Assembly (NCBI GenBank): GCA_012656075.1
Contig: JAAKBF010000393.1
Span: forward strand, 124,001-188,000
Source: Phytophthora hibernalis
Taxonomy: Eukaryota > Oomycota > Peronosporomycetes > Peronosporales > Peronosporaceae
Length of the DNA: 64,000 nucleotides
Direction: 5' to 3'
Made by a program: the position numbers and the translations under genes. Of this stretch, positions 21,771 through 31,445 are shown piece by piece (the stretch's first letter is position 1; the number at the start of each line of letters is the position of its first letter). The notes beneath the pieces are model-generated. The model was not told where the DNA came from. It saw nothing but the letters and a program-made list of their open reading frames with translations, and made no database searches.

Positions 21771-23759
21771 ATGCATATGGCTCCGTTCGCACTCAATGCC
21801 CAAGTGGACGCCTTGTCTCTGATGGAAGGTCTCAGTTCCACTGCATTTCCACCTTCCAACGCTAAAGCCACAGACAATTCAATAGCAGTCGCTAGTCAAG
21901 CGGAATCGGAAGGTTCAGAGCTGAAGAAGGAGGACAAGAAGGTCTTCCGGTGCACGTTCCCTGGCTGTGGACGTGAATTCCAGCTCAAGGGGAACCTCAA
22001 GCGCCACGCCAACATCCACAACGGCGACAAGAAGTTCGCGTGCAAGTTCTGCGGCAAGCGTTTCCTGCGCAAGGCCGACATGGAGGTGCACTACCGCGTG
22101 CACACGGGCGAGAAGCCCTACCACTGCAAGTACGAGGACTGCGACAAGTGCTTCGCACGTCGCTCGGACTTGCTGAGTCACGAACGGACTCACACGTACG
22201 TTGCACAGTCCTTTTAACGGGGTAGAGGTTGTAGTTCTGACGGTGCTCCTTGTTGTATGGTCTTCTGTAGAGGCAGGAAGCCCTTTACGTGCGCGTTCCC
22301 GGGCTGCGACCGCAGTTTTGCGCGCAAGTTTGATCTCCACAAGCACCAGCGGCTGCATGAGGAGCAGGCAGACGCCTCGGGAAAGGCCAAGACCAAGAAG
22401 CGCAAATTGTCCCCGCGGGTTTCGACGTCGACGCCCAAGAAGAGTGATTCGGGTGATGAGAGCTGTGACTGTCCGAGCGACGTCGCGGCGCCTTTGCTAT
22501 CAACCACAATGTCGCTGACGCTGCTCTGACTGCTGACGTGCTTCTACCAGAGACGCTGGCCATGAAGGTGCCGGCGCCGCTTGCCAGCACCTGCGCAACC
22601 GGTCGACGCAAGATGTCGGCTACTGCTGCGTGCTTGGATGCACCACGACCGATGCGCTACGAGCTGAAGTGTCCAGAGAACCACATCCACTCGCCACCGG
22701 CGTGCTTTGCCGCGCTCGTCATTGGACGCGTTCTTGCTCTCGCAAGAGACACTGGATCTCACTCGCCCGTTGACGCTGGACGCCTTCCCAGGACACCGTC
22801 CTTCGACGTCCATGGCCTCGAGTTGCTGTCCGGCTCATCTCGAATTGAGACCCCCTCCTGAAGACAACCCGGCATTGACAGGTTCAACAATATTCAACGG
22901 ATCTGATAGTATGATGGACCAGCTCTTTTCGGCATTCCCAGCTACATCCGGCCCGAGCAGCAGCACGCTATCTAAGGACGCTTCAGGTTCGAATTCAAGC
23001 ATGATGAATGGTGTCACATCCATTAATGGTCTTCAAATGACGGCGCTCCCCAACGCTGCTTCGATGGATCACACACTTGCCGAATCCAATTTGACTTTCA
23101 TGACGCAAGATGGCAATGGGTCAACGCTCGCTCCAGTGGGTTTGCTCTCCAGCTCGACTACTGCCTCTGCTACATTTGTCGGGTCTGCTACCAACCCGAC
23201 AGTTCCCAATGTTCAACTGAGTCTACCAGCATCTGCTGCTGGGCCAGTGAACTTTGGGTCTGTCAGTTCTTCCAGTGATTTCAACATGAACAATATGAGC
23301 ACTGGCGCATCAGCTGCCGCTGCGGGTCTGAACAAATCTGCTGCTGAGAAGGCTTGCTTGTCGACCCCGGCGTCGTCGTTGTTGGACTATTCGCGCCACA
23401 ACCGTTCCTGCGGACACTTGTCCATCCAGCACGGAAATCACCGCGACTACGTCGTGCAGAACCACCTCCTTTGCCAAGACAGCGTCACGAGACTGGGAGC
23501 ACTCAAGCGCATGCCTCCAAACCCGAAAGCGGTAGCTAAGGCCGCAACAGCTCAGCCTGTCAAGTGCACGTCGCCTAAGGATACTCACCGACCAGGATGC
23601 GGTCACCTTCCTGTGCGCCACAAGGACCACATTGACTACGTCGTGGAGGACAACTTGATTTGCCAGCAGGCAAGTTGGCTCGAGGACGACAACCTCGAGC
23701 TGCTCGGAGATGACTTCTGGGACTTTTACGGCGCTATCGACGCGTTCCCAACGAACTAA
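21771..23759 (+). CDS. C2H2 zinc-finger regulator with two C-terminal CGH-DYVV motifs
   Basis: Probable nuclear DNA-binding protein. Exon 1 is 21771-22195 (ATG at 21771 or 21777), the intron 22196-22270 (GTACGT...TGTAG), and exon 2 22271-23759. Four TFIIIA-like C2H2 fingers: CTFPGCGREF...KRHANIH; CKFCGKRF...VHYRVHTGEKPYH; CKYEDCDKCF...HERTHTG; CAFPGCDRSF...HKHQRLH, the last across the intron. A basic patch KKRKLSPR follows, then a Ser/Asn/Thr-rich middle. Near the end a motif appears twice: C-G-H-L-x3-H-x2-H-x-DYVV-x3-L-x-C, at about 23408-23474 and 23599-23664. The Cys and His spacing suggests metal binding. The tail is acidic (LEDDNLELLGDDFWDFYGA), like an activation domain. One base is missing near 22490 and one extra near 22700, so the middle is uncertain. 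Confidence 0.8.
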
Positions 23760-23885
23760 TCTTTGAAACTGTAAGGCTGCTGTACAAATGGGCATCATTG
23801 CACAAAACACCAGAATGTATTTGTTTGAAAGTAACTCGGCTTAATGCTTTGATAAACGACCTCATTGTCACGGTCTCGCGGCTCA

Positions 23886-26144
23886 TTAATTCGGCCCCAT
23901 AAGACGCGCTGCTTCGCCTCCCGTGGCATTGGTGCCACGGTATCGAGCGACACGATACGACGGGTTGAATGCCCAGGAAAGAGCGTTCAGAAGACCTTGC
24001 GAGTAGAAGCACAACTCCGACAGATAGAGCAAGAAACCGGAAGTAACCCAGTCGACGCCAAACGCCTGCAGCCAGCCAAACAACGTCGGAAGGAAGAGAG
24101 CAGCGACCGTAGCCACGCAGCTCGACAACAACTGCCCACTGCTACGGCGTGCACGATCAGCCTGGGGCGGTAGTGACTGCCCGGAAGATCCCGTGTACGC
24201 GAGATACACGGCCGTACCCGCAAACGTCAGTGTCAGCGTCGCTGGCAAGTAGAAAAGGAAAACGCGTGCCCAACCAGGACTGTGGCCCACAAAGCATGCA
24301 CGGCATGGACCAGCTCCATCCGGCAAGAAGCCGATGACACCCGTCAGCAAAGAGAATGCACCCGTAAATGCTGCAGAGCACCAAATCACTACATGATAGA
24401 CGAACTTGTACTCCACGGTGCTTGAATGTGTCCAGCGCACAGCACGAATCAACTCCAAACCAACCGCAGCACTGAACAGCAAAATAGCGGTGCCGAAGAA
24501 CTGTTGGGTGCTCTTGAGCAGAGCACAGAAGAAAATGTGGGTCTGGTGACCTCTCCATACTCCGGCCATCCAAAGAGTCAGGTTGTAGCCGAGTGTGCAC
24601 ACCGAAAGCCAAAAGAAGAGCGAGAACGAGCGGAAACTACGCAAAATCGGGTACTGCACAAACGAGGACACGATGAAGCCCGAGCCAACGAGCGAGAGGC
24701 CCGACAGGAATAACACTAACACCGCGTGCGTATCCATGTCATACATGTTGAAGCTATTCTCGAAGAACGGCGATGCCTGCTTCGAAGGCAGCAGATCGTT
24801 GTCGTTGCTGTCTCCTGCAGCCTTCTCAAAATCTTCCACACCACACAGAGTGGAGTTTGCCGGGCATGCAAATCCCATTTTTTCTTCTTCACATCGTACA
24901 GTGAGTAAAACTTCTTCATGAACACGTCGCCGAGCACCCACATCTCTTGACCACTCGGTTGCACCAACACAATACAGGTTAGTCCAACGCAAAGCGTGTA
25001 ATCAGATCCTTCAATACGTAATAATGGTGACCCCGACGCCAATCCGTAGTGGTGGGAAGTCCTCCGGGGCACAAAGGAAGCACTGGAAGCCGTACTGCAC
25101 AAATCCGCAGTAGCAACCCTGATTCTGAGCGAACGTTGCCACTTCGTACAGGAAGTTAAGGTACAGCGTGCCCGGAATGCCAATCAGCGACGTCCCTGAG
25201 TCCACAAATGCCACACATCCATCTGCACACGCATTGCGATGCTTGCCAACGTTCACACTGTGCAAGTGAATTCTCCAGAACGTCCACTGTCCAAACTGCG
25301 GCAGCACATCCGTCATCTGCCACGTCGCCTGCATGGATCCCATGAAATCTTCGTCGTATCCACCCAAATGCAGTTCGGATCCATTGGTGTTGGGGTCCGG
25401 GCTCAAATAGAACGCAAAGACCGAGTCCAGCTTCGGATATTGCTCCAGCAACGCGAAGAACAGCGGCGGGTGCGAGAACGTCGACAGTCCGTCGAACGCC
25501 AAGCCTAGCAATCCGTCGGCCTTCATCCTGGCCATGGACTCCTCCTCTGTGCGCACAATGCCCACAGTCGTGTCCTGCACCTCAAACTGCGCCACATGCA
25601 CCACGTCCTGTCCAAAGTGGCCGCTGACCTTTCCACTGCCGTACTGCACTGCGAACGCCGGGTGGGTCGTGGACTCGTGGTACGTGCTCGACTGCGAGTG
25701 GTTGAACCTGTCCAGTCCTGCGCAGGCCTCGCACTTCTTGCCGGGCACCCACAGGTCGCTTGATCCTGTGTCAAAGCACACGAGAACCTCCTGCGGGGGC
25801 GTTCCAATGGCGATGGGGCCGAAGAACTGGAACTCCATGAAGTTCTCCAGCGGCACGTGGCCCTCAGCCTCCAGCTGCTGTGCACTGTGCAGGACGTCCT
25901 GCGCTTGAAGACTGTTGTCTCCATCCTGCAGGACGCTGAGGCTGCTCAGGACACCCTCGACTTCCACCGCGTTCGTGGTCACGACGTCGCTGGGCTGCGT
26001 GTGAAACTGCAGTAGCTTCTGCGCGCTCCGTCTCTGCGTCGTGGCCGTCAGTGGGATGCGCAGCAGCGAGTCCGCGCCCTGGGAGGGAAGCACCAGCGCC
26101 CCGAGCGCCGCGAGAAGCGTCGCCAATCGCCGCCGGTTCAACAT
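23886..26144 (-). CDS. Aspartic protease fused to a seven-helix receptor-like domain (AP5 type)
   Basis: Start ATG at 26144 (MLNRRRLATLL) gives a cleavable signal peptide. The first half is a pepsin-like A1 protease with both catalytic motifs, VCFDTGSSDLWVPG and FVDSGTSLIGIP, a flap YGSGKVSGHFG, and the late MWVLGDVFMKKFYSLYDV block. The second half (to 23886) has seven predicted hydrophobic helices: AVLVLFLSGLSLVGSGFIV; LFFWLSVCTLGYNLTLWM; AILLFSAAVGLELI; VIWCSAAFTGAFSLLTGVI; VFLFYLPATLTLTFAGTAVY; VATVAALFLPTLFGWLQ; and GFLLYLSELCFYS. This fusion is known from oomycetes, where it is thought to link proteolysis to G-protein signalling. Breaks of one base occur at the G run 25031-25034 and the A run 24878-24883. 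It is convergent with the zinc-finger gene, with 3' ends 126 bp apart. Confidence 0.88.
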
Positions 26145-26439
26145 GAAGCACTTCACTTACGCACTAGTCGGCAGATTGAGGAATGCGGACGGATTTCGGC
26201 GCGGAGGGCGGAGTGATGGTCCCTGAGACACAAATGCTATGCCGAAGCGTTTTCGACGAATGACAGTGCAGCAAGGCAGAGTTTTCGACCAATGGGGGAC
26301 ACTGTCTCCGATACAGGGGTAGGGGTATGGATCGACAGAAGAGGGAAAGCCAAAGATCGCATGAACTCAGATTCAAATTGTGTTACACAAAGACTGCAAC
26401 AGCGTGGCAACGACAACCAATGGATACATTATGGAAGTT
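26145..26439. other. Upstream region of the protease/receptor gene
   Basis: About 300 bp without coding signal; presumably contains its promoter. No clear core element was identified. Confidence 0.35.
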
Positions 26440-26610
26440 AAATCTCACCGCAGCGTGTTGAGTCCGTTGACTTGATTGCCAACCTCTCGTTTGGATCAAA
26501 CCGACACATGCGCTGCACCAGAGCAAACTCTTCCTCACTGCAATTGAAACCACTGGGATTTGGTTCCGTCTATCTCGGCGAGTGGATACACGCTCGAGTA
26601 ACAAGCGATG
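26440..26610. pseudogene. Protein-kinase fragments in opposite orientations
   Basis: On the minus strand (26539-26474) the sequence encodes SEEEFALVQRMCRFDPNERL, the C-terminal subdomain XI pattern of oomycete TKL kinases. Immediately next to it, on the plus strand (26550-26600), LGFGSVYLGEW reads as a kinase glycine loop. Both are short, out of context and followed by stops. This looks like debris from a rearranged kinase cluster. Confidence 0.5.
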
Positions 26611-26999
26611 CGTCGTACTCCTTGGCCGATTCGCTTGTATATTCGATTAGTAGTAGTGGGCTGATTAACGAAGTGACCGCACGCTTGGCCTTCGTTATAT
26701 CAACCGCCTTACTTAGCACATATGTAGCTCGTTTTACTACTGCGTGTTCAGCTCGAATTACAGCAATTCTAAGTCCTCTTTCGGTCGGTCGTGTCATCGA
26801 TACGCTCCAAAAGCGCAGGCAAGTTCCTCAATTGCTCGAATACCTCGACTTGTTGCTCTTTTCGGCTCGGCACAAATAGTTTTCCGTGAATGACGTAGTC
26901 TTGCATGGAAGTGTAAAGATAAGTCGGCAATGCAACGACGCACGAAAATACCTATTTATGTACCGAATTAGCGCCAACGCCCCCACTGCTGCCGACTAA
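26611..26999. other. No gene recognised
   Basis: Only short ORFs on both strands, without motifs. Possibly more decayed kinase sequence. Confidence 0.3.
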
Positions 27000-28686
27000 A
27001 TGAAGGCAAGACGTCCTGCTGAAGCCTCTCGAAAAGCCATTACAGGCAATCATTCACGCCCGGAGGAAGTATTAGTCTGGCGTGGGACTGTGCTTCGTGA
27101 TATGAACAAGATGAAGGCAGAAACATACCTACTGACCAATGTACACGCCATTCGATCCTGCACGGTGGGTTTCTCAATGCCCATTCTTGGACGGTTTTTC
27201 CTTCATCAGTGTATGTCGGCTGTCAGTGGGGATGATCTACACGATCGAAGAACCACGATGACCGACGCCTTCCGCGATTCTGTCGCCATCTACGAGTCTT
27301 GGCGAGGAGGGACCCCTCGCGCGAGCAGAACCTGCATCCATCGTGGTTGGGCAGGTTGAGGCTACGGCCATGACTACTGAGACTCAAAACCATTTCAAGC
27401 TTAATTTTTACCGACGCTTCAAACAGTATCTTTGTCAACGGTACGGACTGACAGGACGCGACCACGACTTCGTCCTCAAAGATATACTGGCTCCCGAGTA
27501 CGGTGGAAATGACGAAATCGTTCTTCGTTACCGAAGCATCATCACTCGTAACAAGGACGGCTACCTAGATCAGAGTGCCAACTCACTACTTCCTGTCATT
27601 TACCATTTCCTCTCCTTCATCGAGAGCTACAACCTGGAGCATTTGGGTGAAGTGAGCTTTAAAATGGCAATGGCGCGTACATACTCTCTTCTTCCCACTA
27701 AACGAGGATTCGTCTGCTCGCACTTCACAATGTCCTCACGAGGTTCGCTGCCTTGCTCAAGTTAAGCGAGTACAACGTGCCAGTTGAAGGCAGACAGTGG
27801 AACGCCATCAAGAGTGCGGCGTGGAATCTGCTTTTCGACGTGCGCGAGGTGGAGTCATTTAACAGGGATGGTACGCCTAGCCGTTCGTTTGCCGAAGAAA
27901 TCGCGACGGACGGAAAGTCAGTTAGCGTGGTCGTGCGTAAACCCGCTCGCGCTCCGCTTCGCTCGCGATGTCAGAGGCGACGGCTGCGAAGTTTTGGACT
28001 GTGTGGGAGTAGACCCCGGGCACCGTGACATGATTGTTGCCACCAACAATCATGGAGATACCATTCGCTGCTCTTCGAAGGAGTTCTACCGTGACGCATC
28101 CTACACAGCAGGCAACAAAACTACTCGACACTGGTTCAACTACGAAAACACCGCCGTCACCGAGGCTCTACAGTACATGCCTACCAAGAAGTCCTGCTCC
28201 TTGGTTTAGATCAGGAGTACGTAGAGTACATGGTGCCACGCTTTGACATGCTGCTGGCCTTCATGCGCAAAACGTTTCGAGACCTTCACTTCCGTCGTTA
28301 CTGCCAGTCCCGCAAGAAGCTCCATCAGCTGTGCATGTTTGTTGTTGCTGGCAGAGCCCCTGCCTCAACTATGGTTTCGTCTAAAAGTGTCTCGGTGGCG
28401 CATGCAAGCGGTTTATGTGGAAGCTATCGAAATACTGCAAAGTGGAGCTGGAGTCTGAGTATTGAACTAGCAAAGTTCACCACGGCTGCTCGCACGAAAA
28501 TGCGGGCGATCTCGTCAACCAGTACCAACGACGAGAATGCAGAGATGGCATAGTTCGCAATTGCAAGATTCACTGTGTACTCCATTGTAACGCAAAAATG
28601 GCGGCTGCGGTATTACCGTGAATCGCGATGTGAACGCCTCCTGCAATATCCTGCACACGTTCCAACAGCGGCTGCGCGGACAATGA
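27000..28686 (+). pseudogene. Fanzor-type (eukaryotic TnpB homologue) nuclease, decayed
   Basis: Relic of a eukaryotic RNA-guided nuclease of the TnpB/Fanzor group. Blocks in order: TVLRDMNKMKAETYLLTNVH (N-terminal helices); FFLHQCMS; NHFKLNFYRRFKQYLCQRYG; ARTYSLLPTKRGFVCSHFTM; EEIATDGKSVSVVVRKPA; RuvC-I VGVDPGHRDMIVA, with the Asp codon at 28012-28014, then CSSKEFYRDASY; RRYCQSRKKLHQLC; KRFMWKLSKYCKVELESEY, with the candidate RuvC-II Glu, followed by a TGA where R is expected, then TSKVHHGCSHE; Cys-rich zinc region (NCKIHCVLHC); RuvC-III NRDVNASCNILHTFQQ, with the Asp codon at 28627-28629. The gene is split by several one-base shifts (one in the A run 28594-28598). Start ATG 27000, stop TGA 28684-28686. 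Family assignment is by motif order and spacing from my knowledge of Fanzors. Confidence 0.75.
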
Positions 28687-28782
28687 ATTTGCCAATAGTC
28701 TTCATGGCGGCGTTCTTCGTGGCCTTGCCGTACATGCCGACTGGTTCTTGCGCTTTTTGTAAGAGGACGACTCAGCAATAGA

Positions 28783-29590
28783 TTGACACAACCCGACCGG
28801 CTTCAGTTACCGACACGAATTAACCAGATTTGGGCTGTACCAGCAGCACGCTCTAGAGCTACTGCTATCTCAGTAAAGCTGATCTCTCAAATGCGCAGTG
28901 ACGATCCTCTTGGTCGCCCTTCCGCTTCGGAGGTTGTGCGCAGTCTAGAACTGCTCGCAAAAGGGTTTCAAGAACACGAGCTTCGGTCTGTAGAACTTGA
29001 GGTGGTGCCGGTATGTTGGAGCAGCCTCGGTGGGTTTTGCATTTGCTTAGGAAACGCAACTGTCCCGGTATCAAGCCTTCTTGCCGAAATTGACGACAAT
29101 TGCACCGTTCTATGTGTGACGCTGTATGACCGCCTTGTGGATATTTTCAGTCAGCTGAAACGAAGACGTATCAAAGAAGCTCCTCGATAGGTTCAACGTC
29201 ATTATTTTGGACTTCCACAAGCGTGATGACGATAATACTGCTTCAGTACATAGGGATCTCGACAGGTTCATGACATCCTACTATATATCTCGCTCAGACC
29301 CGTTATATCAGTGGGGGCAGCTACGTGTAGTGTTACCGTCTATAGAAGAACTGAATGAGGTACCAATCGAATCGTTTCTTTTCATCCACAACTTTCAAAC
29401 GACCAACCGGAGTACGAAAAGAAAAGTTAAAGCGGATGTTAAGGTTATGCTCTTGCTTCAACCTAAACAATACTGGTACCCCTCGACCACTCGAGGATTT
29501 TCCAGCGATGACGCAGCACTGTCGCGCTACGTCAGCCTTTGCTCTTCGTTCCTACAGTATTGTGGCGGACATCAACTGCCGGTCCAATAA
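28783..29590 (+). pseudogene. TKL-like protein-kinase fragments
   Basis: Frames at 28783-29190 carry a kinase subdomain XI pattern, LISQMRSDDPLGRPSASEVV. This is followed by a helical segment (VLCVTLYDRLVDIFSQLKRR, then RFNVIILDFHKR, then VHRDLDRFMTSYY) resembling the N-terminal helical domain of oomycete TKL kinases. So the tail of one kinase and the head of another, or a fused relic, are present. Stops and shifts at about 29190 and 29400 break it. No catalytic loop is left. Confidence 0.45.
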
Positions 29591-29591
29591 A

Positions 29592-29850
29592 GTCACGGGC
29601 ATTTATATGTCGACAACAAGGTGTACTACGCGGCGTGGCTCAGTGCCGATAAGTGCTGCATATATGGCATCCAAATGTTTCCCGTGTCGGAGTTTGTACG
29701 TACCAAGCAGTTTGCCAAAGGGAGTGGAGCAGTTGCTGGGCAAGGAGACTACCATCACGCGCGTGGACTCGGGTTCAGAAAATCAAGATGAACTATGGCC
29801 TCAAACATACTGTACATGGCCTCCAGCTTCGCCGAGTAGAAGCACTGTCA
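29592..29850 (+). pseudogene. GH81-like endo-1,3-beta-glucanase fragment
   Basis: The frame starting HGHLYVDNKVYYAAWLSADK, then CIYGIQMFPVSEFVRTKQFA, resembles the region of family-81 glucanases that reads G-I-Q-M-x-P-(I/V)-(T/S)-x-(V/I)-S-E. A TGA (after FRKSR) and a TAG (after SFAE) interrupt the last 30 codons. No catalytic glutamates can be placed. Only a small C-terminal portion of the enzyme is left. Confidence 0.4.
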
Positions 29851-30640
29851 TGGCCGCTGGATAATACCTTGTTGTGAATTTCTGTATGTATTACTGGCAG
29901 CACGTAGATATACGTTCGAATGATCAGTTCACAACGTTTGCGCCCACCGTTTCCTTGACGTCTGCAAGTACGTTTAGTTGTGTTTGGGTGAGATCCTTTT
30001 AGAGGATGCCCTTATGTGGAAGTATCGAAACGTGAGCATGTTTTCCTAGCTGTCGACACCCATCGGGTTGGGAGTAGCGGATCGTTGGTTGGCGTAGCTA
30101 GGATTTCCGTTTCGGACACTATATATTGGCATGGATCCGCTATCCCAGCCTACGCGCAGCCCTAGTTTACTGTTCGCATCCGCTGTATCTGCACAGGGAT
30201 TCGTCCCAGTTAGGCCCTGGTTTCTCCGTCGGTGGCTGGATCTCGGATTAAAAGAAGCGATTCTGATTGGCCGGTGGTTTATTCTCCGACGAGGGGTGGG
30301 AATATATTGAGGATAATATTCCGAGATAGATATAAAGTCGAAGAGGCAGTTGCCAGACCGTCAAATCATGCAAAATCATGAAGTGCGACAAAAATATGCG
30401 ATGTTACACCCCTTCAACAACCAATCTCCATCCTTTACTAGACAACCTTTATTCATATCACTTTACAAAAACGACGTTGGGATTTTCTAGTACAACCAAT
30501 CACATTTTATTTAGCATGATTCTGACTAGTTTACGCTGCGTAATTGCCCTGATCCTGCTTATCCGTAGAAATACTGACCAATCAAGATACCTCATTGTAG
30601 GTCATAAACGACTCATTTCTTAAGGCCAGCCCCATTGCGC
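29851..30640. other. Possible 5' LTR and leader of the plus-strand gypsy relic
   Basis: No ORF of note. TGTCGACACCC at about 30050 followed by a tract ending in TATA-like repeats (30120-30150, 30300-30345) has the look of an LTR promoter, and Gag-like coding begins just downstream. No second copy exists in the window, so this is tentative. Confidence 0.3.
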
Positions 30641-31445
30641 TCTTCCATCGATCACGAGATCCCTGAAGCAAAGCGGCGAGTGTCAACTCCCTCGCACGCG
30701 TCCAAGAACAATGCCGTTAAGATGGAGACATCATCTTATTCTGGCGTGGGTCCCAATCGCCTTCCTCTGAATCGCTGGTTCAGCGAAATCGACATCGCGA
30801 TCGCCTTGAGACTAATCGAGGCGCCATCGGTCATGGTGAACTTCCTGCTGTCCGTTTATCCAGAAAGGCGAAGGAGTGAGCCCTTGGTAAACTCGTAGTC
30901 GACCAACATGCGTTCCCGACTCTGGAGGCGCTTCAGAGTGACCTACGTCTCGCATTCGAGCCACCGCAGGACGAATCGCGTGTCCGAGCGATATTCTCTG
31001 CTATAAAACAAGACAAAATGTCCATGCATGACTACGTCCAGAAAACAAGACACCTCGCATCGTGCATCCTCACGAAGCCGATCGACATGGCTGCACAAGT
31101 CCATCTCTTTGTGTTCGGTATGCGCGAAGGTATGACACGATACTGTCTCACGGGGCCGAGCCCGCCACGTTGGAAGAAGCATTCGCCCTCGCGTTGCGCG
31201 AAGACTATGTGGTGACGCCGTCGTGCCCTAAGATGATGCCTGCAGAGACTCAGGTGTCGGCACCTGAGCCAATGGAGATCGACGCGTCACAGAGTCGACA
31301 AGGGTCGACCTCTGGCAGAGGGCGTGGTTCCAGGAGCGACAACTCGCTGAACCGCTTCCGCTGCGGGAAGCTTGGACATCGCGCGGCGGTGTGCCATACT
31401 AACGTAGCGATTACCAGGCTCTGTGACTGGCAGCGAGCCAGCGAC
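30641..31445 (+). pseudogene. Gag relic of a plus-strand Ty3/gypsy element
   Basis: Broken frames encode a Gag core (LRLAFEPPQDESRVRAIFSA, then DYVQKTRHLASCILTKPIDM and VHLFVFGMREGMTRY), a linker (PMEIDASQSRQGSTSGRGRG) and one zinc knuckle, FRCGKLGHRAAVCHT, in which the second Cys is missing. It ends abruptly at about 31445, where the minus-strand element begins. Protease and RT of a compatible plus-strand element resume at 38594. Confidence 0.6.
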
